This document shows, one piece after another, positions 1 to 7,765 of a stretch of 13,391 nucleotides of DNA. The notes beneath the pieces were generated by a model, which searched no databases, was not told the DNA's origin, and worked only from the letters and a program-made list of their open reading frames with translations. Made by a program: the position numbers and the translations under genes. The stretch covers positions 18,529 to 31,919 of the forward strand of contig DOBD01000209.1 of NCBI GenBank assembly GCA_003506275.1, written 5' to 3'. The first letter of the stretch is position 1. Every line of letters begins with the position of its first letter. This DNA comes from Bacteroidales bacterium. GTDB lineage: Bacteria; Bacteroidota; Bacteroidia; Bacteroidales; UBA1402.

Positions 1-2
1 AA

Positions 3-3000
3 GGCAACTTTTTCACCACCCTGCGCCTCAACGATGTCTTGATCAAACAAGATGGCGACACCCTGGCCTACCTGGAAGCCCTGGATCTGACCTACACCCT
101 CCCTCCCTTGTTCAAAGGACAAGTGACTGTCAAACGGATCGCGTTGATTAACCCCTACCTCAGCCTGCAACAGGGAGCCGATTCCAGTTGGAACGTAGCA
201 CGATTGCTCAAGCCACAACCGGAACCCGACAAACCGCTCCCCAACGACACGAGCAAAACCGCTTTAACCATTCGGGTTGACCAGTTTTTAGTATCCAACG
301 GCCGTCTGGACCTACAAACCCTGAATCCCACTATACCCAAGGGTGTTGACAGCCTTCTGCTGGATGCTTCCGTTTTGCTGGCTGGCGACAAACAGGTGCT
401 CAAACTGCACGCCTTTCGCTTTAAAACGGCCCAACCCTATTTGCGGCTGAAATTGTTCCAGGCTAACCTGGATAAACAAGGCGACCTTGTCCGACTGTCC
501 AACCTCAACGTGGCAACGCTGACAAACAGCTTGGCCATGGATGGCGTGGTTGACCTTTCCACCCAAACACCCTCCAACCTAACGCTCACCACCGCCCCCC
601 TTCACCTGGAAGAATTTGCCACCTTCCTGCCAGAAGGGGTCACGTTGAAAGCTCATCCAGCCCTGGGTTTGCAGGCCGGTTTGGACGGAGAAAGGCTTGA
701 ACTGGCTATGGGCCTCACCTACCTTGACCAAGGCCTCAACCTACACCTGGTGGGTCTACACGTGGTTGATTACCTAAAAAAGACAGGGCATACGCCCGTC
801 AGTTACGACCTTGACCTGGCCCTGGAGCGGTTCAACATCGACGATTGGACGGGGTTACGCCTGCTGAATACAGGTTTGAACGGCAACCTCACCGTCATTG
901 GCCAAGGGCTGGACCCCAAAACCCTGCAGGCCGATGTGAACCTTGACGTGCAACGAATAAGCCTCTATGGGCATGCCGTAGACGCCCTGAAACTGGTTGC
1001 CGGGTATCAGGCCGGCAACCTCGAGGCGGCTTTGTCGGGAGAAGGCTCTTTTGGCAGCCTGCACGTCCAACCCAAGGTCACCGACCTGATGGGTCGTCAA
1101 GCCTACACGCTCAACATGCAAGCCGACCTTGTGAATCTGAGCGCCTTCCTCGACACCGGTCTGCGCCTGCCACCCCTACGGATAGCCACTTTCCTTCAGG
1201 GACAGGGCTTCGATGGCGGTCGTGTGGCAGTGGACAGTCTAGCACTCCTTACCAAGACCCTGGATCTTTCCTTGAAGGGCCTCTATCAGGCCAAAGGACC
1301 TTCCGACCTCAACCTTTCCTTGAATCTGTCCGATGCCGCCGAACTGCGCACCCTGGCCAAACTGGACAGCCTCGACCTTAAAGGCACCCTTAATCTGGCC
1401 CTTAGGGGTAACCTGGAGGCCCTCAACGCCACCCTGGACCTAGCTCTGACAGGCATCAGGCATGGCAGCACTGCGTTCGACAGCCTGCGTTTCCAGACAG
1501 CGGGCAGCATCCATGCCCTCAAAGCCCTGGACATGAGCAGCCACCTAAAGCTGGACGCCATCAAGGCAGACCTGAACACCATTATCCACCTGGGCGAAAA
1601 CATGGGCATCGACGTATCTGGTTTGAACCTGGCCTATCAATCAATGGCCTGGCAACAGGATAGCGGCGTGGCAGCCATCTCGTTGGGGCCTGATGCCTAC
1701 GCCATTCGGCACCTGCACCTTACAAGTTCGGCACCCAGTGGCACCCAGCGGGTGTCCGTTGACGGTCAACTCAACTTCAAGGGCGAACAGTCTCTCCGAC
1801 TGAACCTTGACAGCCTCAATCTGGAGGCACTGTTGAAACCTTTCGCACCCGAACTTCAGGTTGCCGGCCTTTTCAACCTGGAGGCGGTGTTACGTGGTCC
1901 GGCGGCAGCCCCCGTGCTGCAAACCAACCTACGCCTGGATCAAGGTCGTTACGACAACATCGACCTTGGCGTCTTGACTGGCACGATTGATCACACGGAG
2001 AAGCACCTGCAACTGAGTTTCCAACTACGCCCTCCCGGCGATGGCAAGGTGTTGGTCAACGGCCATTGGCCCACCGATTTCCGGTTTGACAGCCTACGGT
2101 TCGACCTGGCACCCACCAAACAAACGCCTCTGTCCGGTGACCTTTTAATCGAACGCTTGCCCTTGGCTTTGGCCAAACCCTTTGTGCCCGTCGATCTGTT
2201 GGAAGGCTGGCTGGATGGCCACATAAACTTGACCGGCAACTTGGAAATCCCCTACCCTCAGGGTTCGGTCTTCCTCAGCCAAGGCAAGGTGGAGGTGAAC
2301 CGTTTCGGCGTGCATTACAACACAGTGGAAGCGGGAATAAGCGTAGCCGGCAAGGCCATCAGTCTGGACACGTTCCTGATTAAAAGCCGCAAAGGCGACC
2401 TACAGGCCAAGGGGGGTTATCAGGGTGATCGTTCGGCCATCAACGTCAAGTTCCATCAATTCAGGCCCATCGACCACAAACAGTACAACCTGGCGTTGAA
2501 CGGTCAGACCAGCCTGACCCTACACCCAGACAGCGGGTCTTTTTCTGGTGACCTCACCATCCCCAGTGCTGAAATTTACCTGCCTGCCCTCTTGCAGTTG
2601 ATGGGTCAACCGGCTTCGCCCAACCAATCCAAACCCTTGCTCGTGCAAGCCGTTGAAGACAGGGAGCAGGCCGAGCTCGCTCAGTCAAACCTAAAGAAGG
2701 AGGGTGCCGCGACAACGGGTGGCGACAGATCAACCACCTCTGACAATGACACACTCTCCAAGCCCGCCGGTGACCTGTTCAACAACCTGCGCGGTGACCT
2801 GAGGATTTTCATCCCCCGCAATACCTGGATCAAGAACGACGACATGCGTCTGGAACTGGCCGGCGACCTCAATCTGGTCAAACAAGCAGCCTACCCCGAG
2901 CTCTTCGGGCACATTGACGTGGTCCGTGGGCAGTACAACCTCCTGGGCAAGGTCTTTGTGATTCAATCGGGTACCGTCACCTTCAACGGAGGCAAAGCGC

Positions 3001-3554
3001 TCATGCCCAGCCTGGCCATCGAAGCAGCCTACACTTTCCGTGACACCGAACGCCTCCAGCGACGTTTGCTTATCAACGTGACCGGTGAAGCCACGGCGCC
3101 CAAGCTGACTTTCTCCCTGGACGACGAACCCCTCAGCGAGGGCGACGCCCTCTCCTACATCTTGTTTGGCAGCCGTATGGATGCGTTGGGAGCCTCCAGT
3201 CAGCAGAACCTCGACCAGGACGTTGATGTGGCTGGCATGGCCCAATCGGCCGCCATTTCCCTGCTCACGTCCCAACTGACCAAGGTGGTGGGACAGGCGT
3301 TTGATGTGGATTACATCAGCTACAAGAACAACCAGAACACAGGTACAGGATCGTTTGTGGTTGGCAAGTACATCACCAACAACCTCTTTGCGAGTTATGA
3401 ACGCAATTTTGGCTCTGCCATTGAGCAGGACAACCAGTTGGCCGAATACGAGATGACCCTGGAATATGAATTGTTTCGTTACCTCTTTCTGCAGTTAACC
3501 AGTTCGCCCATCAAGAATGGGTTTGACGTGGTGTTTAAGGTGACGGTACCCTGA
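3..3554 (+). CDS. TamB/AsmA-like translocation and assembly module protein (DUF490), 5' end missing
   Basis: Homologues are inner-membrane-anchored proteins that span the periplasm as a long beta-groove and take part in outer-membrane protein assembly or lipid transport. The reading frame is open from the first complete codon at base 3, so the start and the expected N-terminal membrane anchor lie outside the window; the TTG at 39 is not a convincing start. About 1183 residues are visible. The first visible part is AsmA-like (beta strands, then an 'SSWNVARLL' motif near bases 184-210). Next come many repeated amphipathic strands rich in L-x-L and D-x-L. A polar, charged linker lies at about 2640-2760. 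The C-terminal TamB domain follows, with FGHIDVVRGQYNLLGK (about 2907-2954), a 'VTFNGG' strand and the hallmark ALSYILFGSR near 3146-3175. It ends in beta-rich sequence predicted to meet the outer membrane. Bacterial tamB often sits near a BamA/TamA-like gene, but none is visible here. Family assignment is strong; the transported substrate is unknown. Confidence 0.93.
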   Translation, partial: GNFFTTLRLNDVLIKQDGDTLAYLEALDLTYTLPPLFKGQVTVKRIALINPYLSLQQGADSSWNVARLLKPQPEPDKPLPNDTSKTALTIRVDQFLVSNGRLDLQTLNPTIPKGVDSLLLDASVLLAGDKQVLKLHAFRFKTAQPYLRLKLFQANLDKQGDLVRLSNLNVATLTNSLAMDGVVDLSTQTPSNLTLTTAPLHLEEFATFLPEGVTLKAHPALGLQAGLDGERLELAMGLTYLDQGLNLHLVGLHVVDYLKKTGHTPVSYDLDLALERFNIDDWTGLRLLNTGLNGNLTVIGQGLDPKTLQADVNLDVQRISLYGHAVDALKLVAGYQAGNLEAALSGEGSFGSLHVQPKVTDLMGRQAYTLNMQADLVNLSAFLDTGLRLPPLRIATFLQGQGFDGGRVAVDSLALLTKTLDLSLKGLYQAKGPSDLNLSLNLSDAAELRTLAKLDSLDLKGTLNLALRGNLEALNATLDLALTGIRHGSTAFDSLRFQTAGSIHALKALDMSSHLKLDAIKADLNTIIHLGENMGIDVSGLNLAYQSMAWQQDSGVAAISLGPDAYAIRHLHLTSSAPSGTQRVSVDGQLNFKGEQSLRLNLDSLNLEALLKPFAPELQVAGLFNLEAVLRGPAAAPVLQTNLRLDQGRYDNIDLGVLTGTIDHTEKHLQLSFQLRPPGDGKVLVNGHWPTDFRFDSLRFDLAPTKQTPLSGDLLIERLPLALAKPFVPVDLLEGWLDGHINLTGNLEIPYPQGSVFLSQGKVEVNRFGVHYNTVEAGISVAGKAISLDTFLIKSRKGDLQAKGGYQGDRSAINVKFHQFRPIDHKQYNLALNGQTSLTLHPDSGSFSGDLTIPSAEIYLPALLQLMGQPASPNQSKPLLVQAVEDREQAELAQSNLKKEGAATTGGDRSTTSDNDTLSKPAGDLFNNLRGDLRIFIPRNTWIKNDDMRLELAGDLNLVKQAAYPELFGHIDVVRGQYNLLGKVFVIQSGTVTFNGGKALMPSLAIEAAYTFRDTERLQRRLLINVTGEATAPKLTFSLDDEPLSEGDALSYILFGSRMDALGASSQQNLDQDVDVAGMAQSAAISLLTSQLTKVVGQAFDVDYISYKNNQNTGTGSFVVGKYITNNLFASYERNFGSAIEQDNQLAEYEMTLEYELFRYLFLQLTSSPIKNGFDVVFKVTVP

Positions 3555-3560
3555 TTTCAA

Positions 3561-3605
3561 AACACCTAACCCTTTTTGCCGCTCCCGTTAGCGGGATGGG
3601 GTGTT
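3561..3605 (+). terminator. Possible hairpin downstream of the TamB-like gene
   Basis: An inner stem of TCCCG (3583-3587) and CGGGA (3592-3596) with a TTAG loop is flanked by AACACC (3561-3566) and its complement GGTGTT (3600-3605). It begins 7 bases after the stop codon. No T-run follows, so it may be a weak terminator or just an mRNA 3'-end structure. The rest of the 217-base gap up to 3771 becomes AT-rich after 3655 and must hold the promoter of the next gene, but I see no clean TAnnTTTG match there. Confidence 0.3.
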
Positions 3606-3771
3606 GGTGGCGGATCCGTCCCTCAGGGCTGGCGTACACCGACAAGGGTGGTTTTTCTTAAAAATGCTAAAAATGGGTGAAAATCTGGGCATCGGGCTAT
3701 TTTATCAAGTTTCTACTTGTTATATTGCAGTCAATTTCAATCAACCGCACTTAAAAACAAGCCAAACACCG

Positions 3772-4311
3772 ATGAAACGCTATCGCTTACTCACACTGAT
3801 GATTCCCCTTACAATCGCATTGGCGACGGTCGGCTGTGCCAACAAAGCGAAACCAGACAACGCTGCCTTGGAAAGCACGAAGTCGGTCGAGGTAACGGTG
3901 GTGCAGTACGAAACCTTGCAGGCCGCTTACACCAAACAGGATGACGTGCTGTACGTGGTCAACTTCTGGGCTACCTGGTGCGCACCTTGTGTCAAGGAAC
4001 TGCCAGATTTCATGGCCGTAAACCAACAGTTCAAGGATACAGACGGTTACAAGATGCTCCTGGTCTCCCTCGATGAGGTTAGCAACCTGGAAACAGCCGT
4101 GAAACCCATGATCACCGACCTCAACCTGGCTGTGACGCATTACCTGCTGGACGATGTGACCCGGATGAATACCTGGATACCCGCCATCCACCCCAGCTGG
4201 CAAGGCACCATTCCCGCCACCTTATTCATCCGCAACGGCGAGACCCTTCATTTTGAAGGCGCCCCGCTCAATCAAACGGCTCTAACCGATTTAATTCAAC
4301 AATTCCTGTAA
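3772..4311 (+). CDS. TlpA/ResA-like thioredoxin-fold lipoprotein
   Basis: Predicted membrane-anchored thiol-disulfide oxidoreductase of the TlpA/ResA type, acting on the periplasmic side to reduce or exchange protein disulfides. The ATG at 3772 is preferred because it gives a textbook lipoprotein signal: MKRYR, a hydrophobic core, then the TVGC lipobox with Cys22 as lipidation site. In-frame starts further upstream (3601, 3664) would bury this signal inside the protein. The resulting 179 residues suit the family. The thioredoxin active site WCAPC (Cys70, Cys73) sits in the usual beta-strand/helix context NFWATWCAPCVKELPDF. The C-terminal half carries the expected cis-Pro strand (TIPATLFI) and GAPLNQTALTDLI helix. 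The -3 residue of the lipobox is Thr rather than Leu/Val, which Bacteroidota tolerate. The gene is followed 49 bases later by another thioredoxin-fold gene, probably in one transcript. The substrate protein is unknown. Confidence 0.88.
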   Translation: MKRYRLLTLMIPLTIALATVGCANKAKPDNAALESTKSVEVTVVQYETLQAAYTKQDDVLYVVNFWATWCAPCVKELPDFMAVNQQFKDTDGYKMLLVSLDEVSNLETAVKPMITDLNLAVTHYLLDDVTRMNTWIPAIHPSWQGTIPATLFIRNGETLHFEGAPLNQTALTDLIQQFL

Positions 4312-4360
4312 CCCAATTCTGTATCTACCCCACATTCAAAAATCCCACAACTTCGACACA

Positions 4361-4966
4361 ATGACTACACCTGTTAAACTCCTCGCACTCATGGTGGCTT
4401 TTGCAGCCAGCTCCGCCCTGATGGCCCAGGGTTATGCCGTGGGCGATGCCGCCACCGACTTCAGCCTCAAGAACATTGACGGCAAAATGGTTTCACTGGC
4501 CGACTACAAACAAGCCAAAGGCTTTATCGTTGTATTCACCTGCAATCACTGCCCCTATGCAGTAGCTTACGAAGACCGCATCATCGCCCTGGACAAGAAA
4601 TACAAGCCCCTGGGCTACCCCGTCATCGCCATCAACCCCAACGACCCGGCCGCCCAGCCTCTGGACAGCTACGCAGCCATGCAAGTCAGGGCCAAGGAAA
4701 AGGGTTTCACTTTCCCCTACCTGTTGGATGACGGACAAACCATTTACCCCCAATACGGCGCCGAAAAGACACCTCATGTCTTTGTCCTAAAAAAGACGGT
4801 CAACAAACAGGTTGTCAGCTACATCGGCGCCATCGACAACAACTACCGGAACGCCGCCGAAGCCACTGAACACTACGTCGCTGACGCCGTTGATGCCCTC
4901 CTTGCCGGCAAGGCTCCCGCTGTCACCAAAACCGTGGCCATCGGCTGCAGCATCAAAGTGAAGTAA
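4361..4966 (+). CDS. Exported peroxiredoxin-like thioredoxin-fold protein (PRX_like1 type, AhpC/TSA family)
   Basis: A 201-residue protein with a cleavable signal peptide: short start, hydrophobic stretch at about 6-20, predicted cleavage after ALMA (residue 22). The mature part follows the PRX_like1 pattern: VGDAATDFSLKNIDGK, then FTCNHCPYAVAYEDR with a CxxC pair at Cys61 and Cys64, then INPNDP, FPYLLDDGQ, the TPHVFVL strand with cis-Pro, YIGAIDNN, and the conserved C-terminal GCSIK. The CNHC motif resembles a thioredoxin active site more than the single peroxidatic Cys of classical peroxiredoxins, so thiol-disulfide exchange is as likely as peroxide reduction. It should act in the periplasm. 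It is closely preceded by the TlpA-like lipoprotein gene and followed by an intrinsic terminator, so the two probably form a small redox operon. Family is confident; biochemical activity is inferred. Confidence 0.88.
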   Translation: MTTPVKLLALMVAFAASSALMAQGYAVGDAATDFSLKNIDGKMVSLADYKQAKGFIVVFTCNHCPYAVAYEDRIIALDKKYKPLGYPVIAINPNDPAAQPLDSYAAMQVRAKEKGFTFPYLLDDGQTIYPQYGAEKTPHVFVLKKTVNKQVVSYIGAIDNNYRNAAEATEHYVADAVDALLAGKAPAVTKTVAIGCSIKVK

Positions 4967-5001
4967 GTGCCCTCCTGGCTCATCGTCATCAAAACAGGCT
5001 T

Positions 5002-5036
5002 AAAAAGCGTTATGCAGAAATGCATAACGCTTTTTT
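5002..5036 (+). terminator. Strong intrinsic terminator after the redox gene pair
   Basis: A perfect 15-bp stem (5002-5016 with 5021-5035) closes on a GAAA tetraloop (5017-5020). The descending arm ends in a run of six T. The A-rich ascending arm mirrors the T-run, so it could also terminate antisense transcription. It starts 35 bases after the stop codon at 4966 and isolates the redox pair from the ATPase gene. Confidence 0.93.
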
Positions 5037-5065
5037 GCATAATTGAAGAAACCACTGTATCTTTG
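5034..5065 (+). promoter_or_regulatory. Bacteroidota-type promoter for the ATPase gene
   Basis: TTTG at 5034-5037 and TATCTTTG at 5058-5065 are separated by 20 bases, matching the Bacteroidota housekeeping promoter (TTTG, about 19-20 bases, TAnnTTTG). The ATG at 5083 lies 17 bases after the -7 box, so the leader is short (about 10 bases). The -33 element is embedded in the T-run of the preceding terminator. Confidence 0.65.
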
Positions 5066-5082
5066 TGAAAAACAGTTAGGTC

Positions 5083-6198
5083 ATGAACCCATTTAGCTAC
5101 GGCAGCATCGTAAAAGATGATCAGTTTTATGATAGGGAAAGTGAATGCTCGCGGATTGTTGAAACACTTGCAGGAGGAAACAATCTGGTCATGTACGCAC
5201 CAAGGCGGTTTGGCAAAACATCGTTGGCGTTTAAAGCCATGAAAGAACTTGAATCGAGGGGATTCAATTGCATTTACTTTGACTTTATGCCTGTTTTTTC
5301 ACCCGAGTCCTTTGTTCGGCTATATTCAAAAGCCTTATCGAGCAAGCAATCCAATTTGGACCATTTCATCCACATTGTAGCAACACTTGTCAAAACCATA
5401 CGTCCGGTGATGAGCTATGGATTAGATGGTAACCCTCAGTTAACCATTGATTTTGCCGGAAACAAAGTTGACGAGGTTGTTGTCTCCCAACTCCTTGACG
5501 TTCCTGAGAAAATGGCTGGTGAAGACAAACGGATGATTGTGTTTTTCGATGAATTTCAAGAAGTAGAAAAACTTAGCGGCATGCACTTTGAAGGGTTGTT
5601 GCGCAGCAAAATACAGCAACAACAACGTGTAAACTACTTGTTCTTTGGTAGTAAAACCCATTTGATGAATGAGCTATTCAACAATAAAAAAAGGGCGTTT
5701 TATCATGCAGCGGCACAAATGGCCATTGGCGAGCTTCCTAAACAAGATTCCGTACGCTATCTGAAGCAACGATTTTCGGAAAGTGGCATACACCTGAGCA
5801 ATGACGTAGCCGATTATCTTTTGAATACGGCATCCAATATACCTCACTACATTCAGCTTTTGGCAGCAGAAATATGGCAATACCTGATTAACCAACAAAC
5901 CGAGGTAACAACAGCGATCGTCGATGTGTGCGCCTCACAGATTATGGTGCTGAAACATGATTATTACACTGAACTTTTCGACCGTCAATCCCAAAGCAAA
6001 AAGCAGCTCCTTCAAGCCTTGGCGATTAGTGGAAAAGCCATCTTTTCGGTGTCCTACCGGGATGCCCACCGACTACCTGGAGCCGCTACCTTGCAACGCG
6101 CCATCAAAGGCCTCATTGAAGACGGTATCGTTGAAAAAATCGAAGATGATTATTTTCTGGCGGATCCCTTCTTCAAGCGGTTTATTTTGATGTATTGA
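5083..6198 (+). CDS. P-loop ATPase of the archaeal-ATPase type (PF01637-like), function unknown
   Basis: A 371-residue AAA+/STAND-like ATPase. The start is fixed by an ATG just after a good promoter and by the family's N-terminal signature, NPFSYGSIVKDDQFYDRE, which precedes the nucleotide-binding core. The Walker A is the family variant APRRFGKTS (residues 39-47, Lys45, Thr46). Walker B is MIVFFDEFQEV (151-161, Asp156, Glu157). A sensor-1-like strand YLFFGSKTHLM follows (185-195), then a helical lid with LPKQDSVRYLKQRF. A C-terminal winged-helix-like region covers about 305-371. No membrane segment or signal is visible, so it is cytoplasmic. Base composition is richer in A+T than the flanking genes, suggesting a different origin. 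Its 3' end overlaps the minus-strand gene by 17 bases, tail to tail. Members of this family are widespread in Bacteroidota with largely unassigned roles, so I assign none. Confidence 0.87.
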   Translation: MNPFSYGSIVKDDQFYDRESECSRIVETLAGGNNLVMYAPRRFGKTSLAFKAMKELESRGFNCIYFDFMPVFSPESFVRLYSKALSSKQSNLDHFIHIVATLVKTIRPVMSYGLDGNPQLTIDFAGNKVDEVVVSQLLDVPEKMAGEDKRMIVFFDEFQEVEKLSGMHFEGLLRSKIQQQQRVNYLFFGSKTHLMNELFNNKKRAFYHAAAQMAIGELPKQDSVRYLKQRFSESGIHLSNDVADYLLNTASNIPHYIQLLAAEIWQYLINQQTEVTTAIVDVCASQIMVLKHDYYTELFDRQSQSKKQLLQALAISGKAIFSVSYRDAHRLPGAATLQRAIKGLIEDGIVEKIEDDYFLADPFFKRFILMY

Positions 6199-7576
6199 TG
6201 GACGTTTTCCGTCCCTTCCGCTTGTACTTGGTTTCAAAATACAGGTAAATCAGGAAAATGACCAGGAGTTGCAACACCCCCATTTTAACGACCACACTGA
6301 CACCGCTGGTATGAACAGCATCATTGATGCTCAGCAGGTCGGCCATGACGCTGATCACGGTCAGGGCGGTCAAGGCCATGGCGTACATATTGAGCCGTTT
6401 GTCCCGCTTGGCCTGCTCATGCTCCAGCACATCGTTCTGAATGGTGATGAAGGTTTCACAGGCTGAGGATACGTGCTCAATCTTGGTGGTCATGTTGCCC
6501 AGCTCATCGAACCGACGCAACAGTTTCAAGTCAGAGATATTTTGGGTCAAGGCATCAAAACGGGTAAACTCAGTCACCGTATGGGCAATGGTACGTAGTT
6601 TGTTCAACGCCGTGGTATCTTCGAATTGATCGTTCTTCGACAGGGCACTTTGAATGGAAGCCGACAAGTGATACGCAAATAGTTTTTCAAAACTATCGCA
6701 GATGCCGTAAAACACCTGTGCCATCTTCAACAGGTATACGATTCTGGAAACGTAGTCTTTGTTGGTCGGTTGCAGGATGGCAGCGGCCCAGCCCAGTTTC
6801 ACCAGGCCATCGTCCAATACCACATCGGACAATTCGTCGTAATCGGCCAGCACTTCCTCTGCCACTGCCAGGTCTCCAGACTGCGAACAGAGCAACAACA
6901 ACTGATAACCAGGAAAAAAGTCACAGGGAATCTTGCGTTGGGTAATACCTTCTACGCCGTCCTTGGGGTCGAAAGCCGTATATATCCGATACATCAAGGA
7001 ACGGAACGACCGGCAAAACTGCCCGCTGCTGTAGGTACCGTAGCTGGCGTATTCATAACAACGGTAAATCCATAGCGCATAGGGCTTAAGTGCTTCGGTC
7101 AGCTCCCCCGAAACCACGCAGAGATAGCCCACGCCAAGTCCGTACAGCGAGGCGTCAGCTTTGACAAACGACACGCTATCCCTGAATGATTGAACCAGGG
7201 AGACGATGTTTTCCGGATAATCTTCGTAGTAACTGCCCATAAAGGCAGGGTTGGAGGCTGCCTCCAGCGCTTCGTTGTGCCACTGGTCCATCAATGGGGA
7301 CCCCGACAGGTCAACCTGGAGCCCAGCCCCTATGGGCACGTTCAGGCCAATGTGGTTTTCCCCGTCTTCCTCGACCGGACAGGCTGTTCGTGTTGGCACA
7401 GTTTCAACGTTCACCATATCAGCGATAAAAGCCGTGTCTTCCCTGGGCGCTTTAAACCGAATGACAACCGGCTCCGTGTCGTTCAAACGCTTCAAGGCGC
7501 GTTCGTTCTGAAAGGGCGCATCATTGATGCCAATGGAAAAACCAGCGTCAAAATAACCGTTGATTAAAAACTTCAT
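6182..7576 (-). CDS. Unrecognised protein with C-terminal two-helix membrane anchor
   Basis: I do not recognise this 464-residue protein. Residues 1-390 look soluble. Residues 1-90 are probably beta-rich with strands such as EPVVIRFKAP. Residues 125-310 are mainly helical and rich in Tyr and Cys, with no catalytic motif I can name. Residues 340-395 form a long charged helix, possibly coiled-coil. Two hydrophobic segments follow at about 397-417 and 427-447, then a strongly basic tail (KYKRKGRK). By the positive-inside rule both the tail and the large N-terminal part should be cytoplasmic, making this a tail-anchored membrane protein. The long-helix-plus-two-helix ending resembles CorA topology, but there is no GMN motif. 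Codon use resembles the neighbouring chromosomal genes. It overlaps the ATPase gene tail to tail by 17 bases and is divergent from the arabinofuranosidase gene. The coding call is firm; the function is unknown. Confidence 0.8.
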   Translation of the reverse strand: MKFLINGYFDAGFSIGINDAPFQNERALKRLNDTEPVVIRFKAPREDTAFIADMVNVETVPTRTACPVEEDGENHIGLNVPIGAGLQVDLSGSPLMDQWHNEALEAASNPAFMGSYYEDYPENIVSLVQSFRDSVSFVKADASLYGLGVGYLCVVSGELTEALKPYALWIYRCYEYASYGTYSSGQFCRSFRSLMYRIYTAFDPKDGVEGITQRKIPCDFFPGYQLLLLCSQSGDLAVAEEVLADYDELSDVVLDDGLVKLGWAAAILQPTNKDYVSRIVYLLKMAQVFYGICDSFEKLFAYHLSASIQSALSKNDQFEDTTALNKLRTIAHTVTEFTRFDALTQNISDLKLLRRFDELGNMTTKIEHVSSACETFITIQNDVLEHEQAKRDKRLNMYAMALTALTVISVMADLLSINDAVHTSGVSVVVKMGVLQLLVIFLIYLYFETKYKRKGRKTSINTSK

Positions 7577-7672
7577 GGTTCAGTTTGTTGTTTTTGTGCG
7601 ATTTTAGCACCACGCGTTAAACGATGGAGCTATTTTTGCATCCAAGCTTTTAACGATGTCACGCACATTGGG

Positions 7673-7680
7673 TATCTTTG
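7673..7680 (+). promoter_or_regulatory. Candidate -7 box for the arabinofuranosidase gene
   Basis: TATCTTTG matches the TAnnTTTG consensus 85 bases before the ATG at 7766. No clear TTTG lies at the expected distance upstream, so it would be a weak or activator-dependent promoter. A second match, TATTTTTG, occurs at 7631-7638. The gap 7577-7765 also holds a near-repeat, TTAAACGATG and TTAACGATG (around 7617 and 7651), which might be a regulator site. Confidence 0.35.
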
Positions 7681-7719
7681 CCCAAGACCTGACCACCGTA
7701 GCTGGAGCGGTGTTCAATA

Positions 7720-7749
7720 CAAATGTACTCGTTTAGCTTGTATAATCAA
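7720..7749 (-). promoter_or_regulatory. Candidate minus-strand promoter for the membrane-anchored protein gene
   Basis: Read on the minus strand, TACATTTG (complement of 7720-7727) matches TAnnTTTG. A TTG (complement of 7747-7749) lies 19 bases upstream of it. This would give a leader of roughly 135 bases before the start at 7576, which is long but possible. The -7 box sits in a short palindrome, TACA-AA-TGTA (7718-7727). Confidence 0.4.
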
Positions 7750-7765
7750 CCAACATTCATCAACC

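Noticed and set aside
2730..3275. Long open frame on the minus strand inside the TamB-like gene (181 codons)
   Set aside because: It is the complement of a well-supported coding region in a GC-rich gene, with no recognisable domain or promoter.
3601..3771. Longer version of the TlpA-like protein starting at 3601 or 3664
   Set aside because: It would place 57 or 36 extra residues before a clear lipoprotein signal peptide; the ATG at 3772 explains the sequence better.
5083..7576. ATPase plus membrane protein as a defence system
   Set aside because: No nuclease, protease, sensor or known defence domain is recognisable, and the genes are convergent rather than co-transcribed; kept only as a neighbourhood to check.
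7736..7746. TATAAT-like sequence before the arabinofuranosidase gene as a sigma-70 -10 box
   Set aside because: The promoters recognised elsewhere in this window are of the TAnnTTTG type, and there is no matching -35 at the right distance.
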